Below are positions 45,586 to 56,146 of a stretch of 64,000 bases of DNA, one piece after another. How positions within the stretch are numbered: the stretch's first letter is position 1; the number at the start of each line of letters is the position of its first letter. Location of the stretch: the NCBI RefSeq assembly GCF_000313135.1, contig NW_004457252.1, forward strand, positions 109,437-173,436, given 5' to 3'. Position numbers and translations under genes: made by a program. The notes below the pieces were generated by a model. It was not told where the DNA came from. It worked only from the letters and a program-made list of their open reading frames with translations, and did not search any database. Origin of the DNA: Acanthamoeba castellanii str. Neff. Its lineage: Eukaryota > Discosea > Longamoebia > Acanthamoebidae.

Positions 45586-48500
45586 CGCACGCACGCACAC
45601 GCACTCACTACACGCACACCACACGCATATTCCATCACACCTGTTTTCCCGTTGGAGATTCCCCTGCTGACCAGAGCTGGCGGCGGCGGCGGCGGCGGCG
45701 GTACTAGGCTATTGGACGGACGACGGGCAGTGGGTGGACCTGTCGGCGGCCACCCCCACCAACAACCCGGCGCTGAGTTCGCTGTACTCGTCGATCCTCA
45801 ACATCCAGCCGGACGACGACGACGACAAGCAGGACACCTCCGCGACCACCGCCGTGGTGCCTCCTGCGGCGGGGACGGCGGCGGGGGCGGCGGAGGCCAA
45901 GCCGGTACTGACCCTTGCTTGGGTCGCCACGACCAGATGTGGAAGCCTCATTTCCCTCCCTGTGCTGCACGTGGTGGGCGTGTGGCGTGCGTGTGCGGCG
46001 ATGGCAGGACCCCGACGAAGGGCTGACGCAGGAGGAGAAGGAGGAGGCCCAGCGGGTGAAGATGCAGAAGCACGTCACCAACGAGATCCTCGCCACAGAG
46101 AGGGCTTACGTGAAGGATCTCGCCTTTGTCGTCGAGGTGCCGCTCTCCCTCCCTCCCCCTCCCATCCCATCTCATGCCGCTCCCGCTTCAAGTTGCTGCT
46201 GACCGCCCGGGTTCTTCCTCTTGTGTCTTCTTGTGTGTCGTCGTCGTGTCGTGCGTGTCTCTTCTTCGGTCGTTCCCTCGGCGCAGCGGTTCCAACGGCC
46301 CATGGTGCGGCTGGGCATCATCGACGCGGCACAAAGCGGCAGCCTCTTCTCCAACCTGCACCTCCTCAAGGGCGTCAACGAGTCCCTGCTGGCGGCCCTC
46401 GAGAAGCACGACGCCGGCCAGTCCAGCATGGGCATTGGTGCCATCTTCTCCGAAGTGGTACGCAGCCCCGCCGCCGCCGCCCGATGGATCTTTCCATGGG
46501 GGGCATGCAGACTGGGATGGACTCAGTATGCACTACTTACATCCCTGTTGTGTGTGTGTGTGTTGTGTGTGTCGTGTGCGTGCGTGCGTGCGTGCGTGCG
46601 GTGTGTGCACGCATAGACCCCCTACTTCAAGATGTACTCGCAGTATATCAACAACATTGACAAGCAGGAGCGGCTCTACAACCACTTGTACAAGGCCAAC
46701 AGCAACTTCCGGGTGCTCTGCGACTCAGTTCGTGCGCTGCCAGAGAGCAAGCACCTCGACCTGCCCGCCTACCTCGCCAAGGTACTACACGCACCCCTCA
46801 ACAGCTCCACACGCGGGAGCCCCATCTATGCTCTTCTATCTTTCTCTTGCTTTGAAAGGGTGGTGGGTACCCCCCCGTACTCATCGCTTCATTATCATTG
46901 CCACCGCCGGCGGCGGCCTGTATTGACATTTTTCGCGTTCGCGCGGATGGGCGGGTACGTGCGCAGCCCATGCAGCGCATCTGTAAATACCCTCTTTTGT
47001 TTCGCGAGCTGGTGCGGTTCACCCTCCCGACTTCCCCCGAACGCAAGCAGCTCGAAGAGGTCACACCCCCCTCCCCCTCTGCCCCCGCCCTGTCTACACT
47101 CCAAATCCATGCGTGTGCAGCAGCAGCCGCCCTGCTGGTGGCGATGGTGGTGACGGTGGAGGCGTATGTATGTGCGCGCAGGTGTGCGCTACGGTGGCAG
47201 CGGTGGCGCAGCACATCAACGAGATGAAGGCCAAGGCGGAGGACCAGCAGAAGCTCGCGCAGCTCCTTTCCCGCCTCGACGGGGTACGATGCCCATCCCC
47301 ATTCGCTCTCCTGGCTCTTCTCCTCCTCCACCGCCCACCATGGCATGGATGGATGGATGGATGGATAGATGGATGACTGACGGGGCGGCCGGTGGGGCTC
47401 GGTGTGTGTGCGCGCGCAGTCCGCGTTGGCGCTGGTGACGGCGACGCGTAGGTACCTGCAGGAGGGGTCGTTCGTGGTTCGGTACAACGAAAGTTCGGCG
47501 GGCAAGAAGAGCTATCTCTTCCTCTTCTCCGACGCCATCCTCCTGGGCTCGCCCGCAGGCGGCCTCTCCTCCAAGATCAAGCCCAAGCGGTTCTTCATCC
47601 TTGGTAGAGCACACGCCCGCCTCTACCAAACCCCCCCTGCCTGCCCATCTCGTCGCTGACACGACCAACGACACGCACACGCACACGCACACGCGACGTG
47701 CGCCAACAGACGACCAGGTGGAGGTGGTGGACGTGACATTGGACAGCGAGCACATCTTCGAGATCGGTAATCAGTCCCTGCCACCCTCCATTTTTCCCCT
47801 TGCGCGCGGGAGGGACAGAAGCGATGGCTGACAAACAACAAACGTGCGCGCGTGCATCCATGCGTGGATCCCTCAACCGTATATCTATCTATCTATCTAT
47901 CGACGGATGTATGTAGTCGACCAGAATCCGCGGGTGCCGGATGTGGCGCGCGTGTGGGCGGAGAGCAGAAGGACCAGTGGGTGCAGTCGATCCGCAAGGT
48001 GCTCACGCGATTCCAGGAGGGCACCGAGTCCAAGGCCCTCAACCTGCGGCCCCTCGTCACCACCGTACGCGCCTCCACGGATCCTATCCCATCGGTCGTG
48101 TGCTCTCCTCATCTCCATGCTGTGTGTCGTGTCGTTGGTCGTGTCGTTGGTCGTTGGTCGTGTTGTGTGCGTCTTGTGTTGGGCGGTGCTACAGCCACGA
48201 ACCACGCGGGCAGCTACGCAAGGACCCTCCCCGCGCGACGAAAAGGGAGCCAGCGGCGGGAAGATGAGGTCGTTCATCGTGGGGCTGGACCGCGGCCACA
48301 AGCTAAAACGCTCGGCCACGGCCGCCCCGCCCGTGGAGGCCCCCTCCACCTCGTCGGTGGCGGTCCCTCTCCCGCCCGTGGCAGCTATCCCGCCCCCGCT
48401 GACTGCGGCCGGCGTGCCGCTCTCGCTGGCCTCGTTCCCCTTCCCCCCGCTCCAGCCCCGCTCCCACCACTCTCGCCAGGTGCCGGGCATCCGTCGACCA

Positions 48501-48752
48501 GCCCCGCGCCCGCCGCCGCAGGCGCCCTTTGTTCCGCAGCGCCCACCGCCGCAGCCGCCTTCGGCGTCCACTTTCTCGCCCGCCACCTCCGTGGCCGCCA
48601 GCGCTTCGGCGACGCCTTCGGCCCAGCCCACGAGTGCGACAACGCCACCACCTTCGCCGCCCTTGTCGACCACCGGAGGCACTGCGTCTGGTGGTGGCCT
48701 GCTCATCAGCGAGCTCCACGCCAAGCTGGGACAAACAAGGCAGAACCAATAA
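43518..48752 (+). CDS. RhoGEF (DH-PH domain) protein with aromatic repeat region
   Basis: Guanine-nucleotide exchange factor for Rho-family GTPases, acting in actin control. The 5' end is uncertain: one reading frame fits 43518-43720 and another 43780-44400, so an intron or frame error lies between. N-terminal part: Ser-, Pro- and His-rich disordered sequence. Next, at 45310-45770, is an aromatic repeat region (DGTYGHWGTDGHYYYVGFWG, EDGQYHEGYRDSDNVYWEG, YWTDDGQWVDL). DH domain (46008-47290): VTNEILATERAYVKDLAFVV, FQRPMVRLGIID, then the signature PMQRICKYPLLFRELVRF. PH domain (47430-48060): YLQEGSFVVRYNES, KSYLFLFSDAILLGSPA, KPKRFFIL, DVTLDSEHIFEI. The Ala/Pro/Ser-rich tail ends LISELHAKLGQTRQNQ with a TAA at 48750-48752. 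The stop is 67 bp from the facing MFS gene's stop. DH conserved region 3 is intact, so it should be an active GEF; the target GTPase is unknown. Confidence 0.85.
45530..45583. repeat. (CA)n microsatellite, intronic
   Basis: CA run in the RhoGEF intron that separates the exon ending NVYWEG from the one beginning YWTDDGQW, preceded by GCACAC/GCACGC-type units. Confidence 0.9.
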
Positions 48753-48819
48753 TGAAGCAATGTAAGCATTTATCCTCTCTCTCTCTCTTTGCGAGTGATG
48801 TGTCAATGTGGCTGTTCGA

Positions 48820-50401
48820 CTAGTCATGTTGGGCGGAACCAGCAGCGGGCAGGAGCTGTTTGGGGATATCGGGGACACCAGGTCGGAGCTGCTGCTGCTG
48901 CTGCTGTTGTCGATCTTCGGAGAGGTCGATGTCGTCCATCTCTCGTTCGTCCCGCGACACCGCGGGGGGTACGGAGGGCGACGCGTGGGCTGGCGAAGGC
49001 ACGGACGACGCCGACAGTGACGATGACGTGGAGAGCGACCGCACGAACGAAGGAGCCAGGAGAAACACGGAGGGGGAGGACGAGCCAGATGTGCGATGTA
49101 GGGAGGAGAGCGCCGGCGAGGCGGACGATGGCGGAGGGCTGGGCGAGGAACGATGATAACTCGGGGTCAGCGACCCGAGGGCGCGCAACGCGGCCAGGTC
49201 GTGGTGCGCCCTCCACGGCCGCGTGTGCGATCGCGACGACGACGAAGAGCGAAGAGACGACTGGGGCGGGAGGGGCAGCGACGAGAACGAAGACGAATGA
49301 GGCGTCGACACGAAGAGCGAAGACGTGGACGAGGCCAGCGACGAGGCGCCGGTGGAGGGCGACGCGGGAGCCGGGGCGGCGGACAGGGGCGCGGTGATGC
49401 TCTCCAGCGACTTCTGCTCGGCGTCAACGCCGATCACGGTCTCCACGATGGCGGCCACGAGCATGAGCGCGGCGGCCAACACGTAGCCGTAGAAGATGTT
49501 CTCCGCCCGGCCCGTCTCCAGCAGCCAGCCGAACAGCAGCGGAGCCGCCACCCCGCCCAGCCCCGTCCCTGTGCGGCCGAGACGTCAGTCTCTCGCCACA
49601 CAACACACGCGACACACGCGACGGGGGAATGTCGCCATCCTTCGTACCGACGGAGTAGAAGAAGGAGATGGCGAGAGCGCGTATCTCGAGGGGGAAGATT
49701 TCGCTGACGGTCAAGTAGGCCGCGCTGGCCGCCGGCGACGAGAAGAAGAACACGACCGACCACAGCACCGCCTGCACCAGGGCCCCGATCATGCCTCCGG
49801 CGAACAACCAGCCTGGAACACGCACGCACACGCACGCGGCCGGGCGTCGGTGATCGACACATCAGCAACTGCAGCGGTACGGCGGCGCCGGCGGTAGCTG
49901 GGCAGCGGAGGAAAGGAGGGGTACCGGTGATGATGAGGAGGACGGCGGAGAGGGAGTAGGTGAGGGCGATCATCTGGCGGCGTCCGATGGTGTCGAAGAG
50001 CGGGCCGAGGGTGATGGGACCCAGGAAGTTGCCGATGGCGAACGGCACCAGGTACAGCCCCACCTTCTCGCTCGCCACCCCGTAGAATTCTGCCCGCGAC
50101 ACACAGCGCGTGAGCTCACGCGCAGATGAAGAACGCAAGAGCAAGAGAGATCGCACAGCGCACCGACGAGGATGATGGCGTAGGAGAAGAAGATGGCGTT
50201 GTAGAAGAAGGCCTGGGCCACCATGAGGCTAAGGCCGAGCACTGTATGTCGCGGGTAGCGCAGGAAGATGGCGCCCACGACCTCGCGCAGGGGCGTGGAG
50301 CGGCGCGGCACGATCGCGATCACGTGGCCCTCTTTCTCGCCCTCCTCCTCGTCCACCGCGTCGTACTCGTTGGAGGATACGTCGTAGCCCCTTTTTGTTG
50401 G

Positions 50402-50446
<45 letters not shown>

Positions 50447-52787
50447 GCATTATTGCAATCATGTCAATCCACAATCAATTAAAACGTGAGACCCAACTGG
50501 AATAACAAGGGCTGGCCAATGGGGTGGGAGGTGCGCACCCGCTGCTGCTGGCGTGGGTGGCGACGGGGCTGTGGCGCGGCGAGGAGAGGGAGAGGAAGCA
50601 GGAGGCGAGGAAGGCCGGCAGGCGCGCACCGAGGGCGGCGTTCCAGCGGACCGCCTTGGCCTCCATGTCGCTCACCACCCGCTCGGCCTCGTCCATGCGC
50701 CCTGCCGCCACGCCCAGCATCGGCACCAGCATCAGCGCCAGCACCAGAGGAGGCGTAGTACTACTCGCCCGTAGCAGCAGCTGCAGCAGCGGAAGAGATG
50801 GTGAGTGGTGTACACACCGCGGGTCATGAGCCAGCGGGGGCTTTCGGGGAGGGCCAGGCGGAGGAGCACGATCACCACCCCGAGCAACGCACCCAGCCCT
50901 GGACCACACACGACACACACGACACACACGACACACACGACACACACGACACACACGACACAATGCGGTTCAGTGTCAAGTTGGTGGCGCGGTGATCATG
51001 CGGTGTTGGCAGCGAGGGAGGTACCGAACATGAATCGCCAGCCAAAGTCGGCTGAGCCCAGGAAGTGCGGGTCCAGGATGAGCAGCGATATCGCCGCCGC
51101 CAGGGCCGCACCTGCACCCCGCAACACCACCACCACCACCACCACCCACCACCCACGACGGCGACGACGACGACGACGACGACCACCACCACATATGCAT
51201 GCTAGGATGAGCAAAAAGGTCTCGACGATATGCGTAAATGAGTAGGGGGGCAAAAGGAAGTTCGGAATTCGTCTGCACGATAGTCACTCTATCCAAATGT
51301 AAAGTATAGAAACATGGATATAAATATATGAAGTATAGATATATATATATGTAGGTAGGTAGGTATACCAAACCAGTAGGAGCCGTTGACGGCGAGGTCG
51401 ACCCTGCCGCGCACCTTGGCCGGGATCAGTTCGTCGATCGCCGAATTCATGGCGCTGTACTCCCCGCCTTGCATCCCGACCAACCACATCCGCCACGCAC
51501 GTGAGAAGAATTAATGGTGGCCGGTGGTTGACTGTCGAATTGAAGAAGGGGAGGGGAGGGGAGTACCCAATCCGGCTCCGGTGATGAAGCGCATGGCGGC
51601 AAAGCCGTAGAACTCCCAACAGAACGCGCTCAGGCCCGTCGCCACGGAATATACACTAGTCCACACGCGGCAAATAGGTTAACCGACCGAGCATGATTGG
51701 TGGTGCGCCGAAGTGTGCACTTGAATGAGATCTCAGGAGAGGGCCATGGACGGCGCGTCATGTCAAGCCACACGTAGGTAGGTAGGTAGGTAGGTAGGGA
51801 GGTAGGTAGGTACATGGGGGTGGCCAGGTAGAGCTTCTTGCGGCCGTAGCGGTCGCACAAGTACCCGAACACCACCGACCCCAATATGGCCCCTGCCACC
51901 ACCAGCCACCAGCCGACGCGGGCAGGCAGGCCTCATAAGCGCGTGCATGCGATGGGGTGGCGGCTGCGGTCGGGGCGCGCGTTGTACCGAGGAGGGTGAG
52001 GGAGACGGTGAGGCCCACCTGCACGTCAGTGAGCCCGAGCGTGTCCTCCCGCTTGAGGTGCGCACTCAGCACCGACACCACCTGCGCGCGCGCGCGCGGC
52101 CAGCACATACGCGCACCGCCGCAACGCACAGTTTAGTTCCCACTCCCCACTTTGACGGAAGGGCACGGCGGGCAGTGGTGGTACGGTGACTTCGAGGCCA
52201 TCGAGCATCCACGTGACGCCCAGGGACACCACCAGGAACCAATGGTATGCGCTGAACGGCAGTTGGTCCAGCCTACACACACCACACACACGACACACAC
52301 ACGATGGCGGTGATGCCAGGACGTCAGAGGAAGCACTATTACTATTACAATCATTGATAGCCGGCGACGATGTTGCTGCTGCTGACGACGGGGGCGGGGG
52401 TACCGGGAGGGGAGGTCGGTGTGAATGGTGGCGGTGGTGGTGCCCTGCTCGAATCCTTGCTCCTCCCACTCGTCCGCCACCTTCTCCACGAATGCCTGCT
52501 GCACTCCCCCCCCCACAGGCGGTTAGTCCCTCACACGTGGCTGAGTCGCGACAGCTTCGCCGCGCGTTCACACGTGCACACGTGCTGGAGCTGCAGACGT
52601 GCTGGTGGGTGGTGGGTGCTGCTGGCCGAGTGCCTACCCCGTGCTGGTGCTGCTGGTGGCCGTGGTCGTCGTGCTGGCCGTGGTCGTAGTGCTGGCCGTG
52701 GTCGTAGTGCCGGTGGCACCGGGCGGAGCCGTCGAGTGGCGGCCCTGAGCCCATGGAGTTGTAGTAGCGCCACGGCTGCCGCTTCAT
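48820..52787 (-). CDS. MFS transporter with histidine-rich N-terminus
   Basis: Twelve-helix major facilitator with the ATG at 52785-52787 and the TAG at 48820-48822; about 13 introns and roughly 730 residues. The first exon is unusual: after [13 protein letters not shown] comes [20 protein letters not shown] and more His, about a dozen His in under 30 residues. MFS core: [14 protein letters not shown] (helix 1), [20 protein letters not shown] (loop 2-3 signature), [18 protein letters not shown] (end of helix 4), [12 protein letters not shown] (after helix 6), [19 protein letters not shown] (loop 8-9), [20 protein letters not shown] (helices 10-11). These fit the sugar/metabolite:proton-symporter and SV2-like branch. 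The substrate is not assignable; the His-rich leader might bind metal or sense pH (inference). The C-terminal tail of about 180 residues is Ser/Ala-rich with a poly-Gln run before the stop. Confidence 0.92.
50396..50446. repeat. (TTG)n trinucleotide repeat, intronic
   Basis: About 16 TTG units in the MFS gene intron beside the exon encoding [20 protein letters not shown]. Confidence 0.9.
50903..50962. repeat. CGACACACA nonamer minisatellite, intronic
   Basis: About six near-perfect CGACACACA units in an intron of the MFS gene. Confidence 0.85.
51775..51812. repeat. (GTAG)n tetranucleotide repeat, intronic
   Basis: GTAG units with one GGAG variant in an MFS intron. A shorter GTAG run occurs at about 51351-51366 in another intron of the same gene. 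Confidence 0.8.
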
Positions 52788-54104
52788 TGTGGGGAACCCC
52801 AACCTCGCACCCACCAAGTTGGCCTTTCCTCTTCTCTCTTCTCTTCTCCCTCGTTGTTGATAATAAGAGCTTTTGTGGGGAGCTGCCGAGCCACCACCGC
52901 GCAGCAGGTGAGCGGTGGACGATGGGTTGGCGATGGAAGTGAGGCAGGTTGGGGGGCTGGTTGCTCGCAGCTGTCTATCGCAAGGGAGGGGCTTGTGGCA
53001 CAAAGGGGAGGAGGGACTGAGAGACATCAAGTGGCGTGCAACCCCCCTCCCAGGGGGGGCGTGGCAGCCATGGCGAGGGGTGTGGCGTATTCACACGGAA
53101 GTTCACAAGTATTGCATTAAAAAATATAAAATGAAAGTGCAGGGCAGACCTGCAGACCCAGTCTGAAAGGTGGAAGGGGAACTCCTCGATCTTGAGCTTG
53201 ACTGCCTCGATCAGCTTGGCCACAACGCCTTGACTGGCCTCTCCTTGCTGGTGTGTGTCATGTGTGCATACAGGTGGAAGGCAGGGTGGGGTCCTGTGCA
53301 TGGATAATGGGGATGAAAAATTTCAATCCACCCAAGCAGGAACAAAATGGGTGTGGTGCACAGCACCAACCATGGCACCTGTGGCAAAAAGACACAACAC
53401 AACACAACACACATGACACATGACACATGTTGAGGGAGGTTGTGACTGACATAGAACCAATGGGATATGGGGAAGACAGTCACCTTGCCTTCAGGTCAAG
53501 CTTCTGGCCTTGTGGCGCCTTGTTGGTGGTCACCCACAATGTGCATGTGCAGAGATGATGCCTGTTCCACACAGCATAAAACTGGTTCTCAACTCATGCT
53601 CAACACCAAGCTAGAACCCAAGGATTTAAGCATCATCAGTATCAAAACCATGTGTTACATGTATTAGTAATTCCTATTATATCATTGTGTATGTGTACAC
53701 AATGATTTAACTTCATTTTATGTGCATTTTATTTTGCCACTTTGTGCAGGCAACTTGTTGTGTACACAAACATGACAATCATGTCTAATATCACTTCATT
53801 GCAGGCAGACAATCTTGAACTGAGCTGGTGTCTTTTTTGGCTTGAGCTCCTTGAACACACAAAAACCAAGTGTTCATGAAAAAGGGTCAGGGACTCTTTT
53901 TTTAAGGTCAAAATGCACTTTTCTGTATGGAAAACTGTGCAAAAGTGCCATTTTTTCAGCTTTTTATGTGCAGATCCTGCAGAAAGAGAAATGGTTGAGT
54001 TTGAAATGCACAAATCAAGAGCTGTGTTGTTGTGCAAATCAGATTGGTCCATTGTGTGGCTGCTGGTTGGAGTCACACCAAAGACCTGGGGAGGGCATGG
54101 AGAA

Positions 54105-54830
54105 GGAGAGGTAGTAGTTCTCTAGCTTGAGAGGGTTGAACCTGACCTGGTTGATGGTGCTGAAATGGATAAGAAGGTATGTCTTGAAGTTGTTGTAGAG
54201 CCACCACCTTGATCTGCCCCAGCTGCTGGTCAGGGTCATGCTGAGAGTAATGGTGGTGTTCAGAAAGGTGCTGCTGATCTCTTGCATAGCCAGGTTGAGC
54301 ACAGCAGCCCTCCTGCTGGACACCAGCAACAGTGCATGCTCCTTGAAATGCTCCAGCAGGACACAAGCAACAGTGCATGCTCCTTGAAATGCTCCAGCAG
54401 GTCCTTTTTTCCAAGCCAAACCTTGCAGAAGACAGCAATCCACTGCAAGATGAAGTTCTTCCTCCAGTCACTCTTCACCAATGACCTCCATCAGCTCTGC
54501 CCAGCTGTTCTTCTCAAGAAGCTCCATAGCTGCAGCGAGCACCTTCACACAGGCCTTTAATGATGCTGGCTTCCTGCTCCATGTCCTTCCATGAGTACTC
54601 ACCCTTGTAGACCTTGAGGAGCAGAGCCTTCTTCAAAGTTACATCAAGCCCTTGATAGATTTTGAAGTGCATGATGGCATGGATGGGCTTGAGGTCAGGC
54701 ATGTGCTCAGTTCCTGACAAGCTGTGCCCAGTGATGAGGGCTTCAACAATCTCATAGATGCCAAGCAATTGTGGACAACCTGGAACATGGGGTTGAGGCT
54801 CTGCACATTCAGACCAAGAGAGGTTGCAGT
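54105..54830 (-). pseudogene. Frame-broken gene remnant, family not recognised
   Basis: Four consecutive protein-like stretches read in different frames on the minus strand: LLGIYEIVEALITGHSLSGT to YSWKDMEQEAS (54780-54590), VKVLAAAMELLEKNSWAELM (about 54570-54505), WRKNFILQWIAVFCKVWLGK to HFKEHALLLV (54475-54362) and STFLNTTITLSMTLTSSW to RFNPLKLENYYLSFS (54285-54105). The changes between them need single-base shifts or the removal of one copy of a 41-bp duplication (54320-54401). This could be a decayed gene, a diverged allele or assembly error. Leu/Glu/Lys helices dominate and no domain is recognised. I do not attempt to rebuild it. Confidence 0.35.
54320..54401. repeat. 41-bp tandem duplication (frame-shifting)
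   Basis: Two 41-nt copies, 54320-54360 and 54361-54401, both containing AGCAACAGTGCATGCTCCTT and differing at one base. As 41 is not a multiple of three, it shifts the frame of the surrounding gene-like sequence. Confidence 0.9.
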
Positions 54831-54968
54831 AAGGGTCTTGCCCTGGGAAGTCCTATTCTTATAGGGCGCTTTAGTATCGCTTATCGTTTCAGATTCCCCA
54901 TCGCGCGGCGACGAACAACCAGGGGAGTGTGTGTATGTGCACCACCCCCACCACCATCGTCACCGTCA

Positions 54969-55775
54969 TCAGGACCCGCCCAGGGCGAAGGGGTTGTGTG
55001 CCGCCAGTCGGGCCGGGTCGCACAGTTCGTTGGGCAACCCCGCCGCCCGCAGCAGCTGCGGCATGAGCTGCTCCTCCACCCTGGCCTGCTCCTCGCACTG
55101 GGCGGCCTCGGCGATCGGCTGTGCACCCACCCACCCGCACCCGCACGTGAACATTGGTCGACGCATCGATCGCCCACCGCCCACCGCCCACGGCTATGCC
55201 TGCCTGCGGGCAAGCATGGCCTGGTATATTTGGGGGGGGGAGGTACGGACCCGTCGTTCCCATCGCCGTAGGGTGTCCTCCACTTCGTTCAGGAGCGCCG
55301 CCACCGCTTCCCGATCCCCGTAGGCCGCCGTCACCGCCCTGCACCCACCCACCCCACCCCACGTGGTGCCGTGCGGCGGTTTCGAACCCGTCAGCGCTGC
55401 GTGCGTGCGTGCGTGTGCGTCTGTGTGTGGCGCAGCACGCACGTGAACAGAGAACGGTGGAGAGAACGCCGGAAGCCGAGGGCAGCGCCTTCCTGGAACC
55501 CGGCGTTGAAGCCGGCTTGCACCACGGCATCGTCCGACGTTTCGCCCACCCCCTCCCTGAACCCGGCCTACGCCCACCTCCCCCCCCCAAACACGTAACA
55601 ACCCCGCCACGCGGCTGTGAGCGGCGATGCCGCCACGCGTTGACGCGGGAGGAGGGAGGCACACGGTGGTGTGGATGGCATGCAGCCGGTTGTAGTTCCT
55701 CTCCCCCATGTCCCGGTGGTAGGCCACGTCGGCGTCTTCCCCTCCTTCATGGCCGTCGAAGTCATCCTCCTCCAT
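54969..55775 (-). CDS. YAE1: YAE1-domain protein (ABCE1/Rli1 Fe-S maturation adaptor)
   Basis: The ATG is at 55773-55775 and the TGA at 54969-54971, in four exons giving about 150 residues (yeast Yae1 141). The start MEEDDFDGHEGGEDADVAYH is acidic. Exons 1-2 carry the deca-GX3 pattern of the Yae1 domain: AGFREGVGETSDDAVVQAGF, then NAGFQEGAALGFRR. This is followed by VAALLNEVEDTLRRWERR and a helical C-terminus, AAQCEEQARVEEQLMPQLLR, ending NPFALGGS. Yae1 with Lto1 bridges the cytosolic iron-sulfur targeting complex to ABCE1/Rli1 (family knowledge). Lto1 shares the Gly pattern, so an LTO1-like identity is the main alternative; length and the acidic N-terminus favour YAE1. The exon 2 donor (GTTCTC) is weak but is the join that keeps the frame. 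Confidence 0.8.
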
Positions 55776-56146
55776 CCTTGCCTCACGCTCGATTATTTAT
55801 TGATTTATTTCTCTTGCCGCAATCCCCCGCCCTGTTTTTTCCTGGCAGCAACAAGAGAAATTGGAGGAAAAAACAGGGCCTGTGCGCAGTTTTCGTGCAC
55901 GATGGGGCGTGGCAGGTTCGCATAAAAGAAATTTTCGGCTCGCATCAAGGAGGAACGCATCTCAGCGCAGCAGAGCAGAGAAAGATTGTGGCACGACGAC
56001 AGAGGACACCTCGCCTCGACCGCAGACAACCGGCTCCAGGGGCCCACTTCATCTCTGCTCACACTCACGCGGGGTGAGTGCAGCAGCTTACACACACACA
56101 CTGAGAAGGGAACGAACGAGCAAACAAAAAGGAGAACACCACCACC
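55776..56146. promoter_or_regulatory. Divergent promoter space, YAE1 / right-edge giant gene, with inverted repeat
   Basis: 371 bp between divergent ATGs. AT-rich TTTATTTATTGATTTATTTC lies just before the YAE1 ATG, and a perfect 15-bp inverted repeat sits at 55829-55879 (listed separately). The leader before the plus-strand ATG is A/C-rich and ends CACCACCATGG, a good start context. Confidence 0.4.
55829..55879. repeat. Perfect 15-bp inverted repeat, 21-nt loop
   Basis: GCCCTGTTTTTTCCT at 55829-55843 is matched by AGGAAAAAACAGGGC at 55865-55879. As RNA it would form a strong hairpin; as DNA it is a palindromic site between divergent genes. Confidence 0.85.

Larger units (their letters stand above)
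52788..54968. other. Gene-poor, lower-GC island between MFS and YAE1 genes
   Basis: 2.18 kb without a confident gene. From about 53100 to 54890 GC content drops and A/T runs appear. Exon-like pieces on the minus strand include one near 53345-53160 (GVVAKLIEAVKLKIEEFPFH) and one near 53400-53290 with a CACAG acceptor (VPWLVLCTTPILFLLGWIEI). A broken gene-like stretch at 54105-54830 is listed separately. No inverted terminal repeats or recognisable transposase were found. Confidence 0.55.

Noticed and set aside
52788..54968. Transposable element as the explanation of the low-GC island
   Set aside because: No terminal repeats, target-site duplications, reverse transcriptase or transposase motifs were recognisable by eye. 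Kept as an unexplained island instead.
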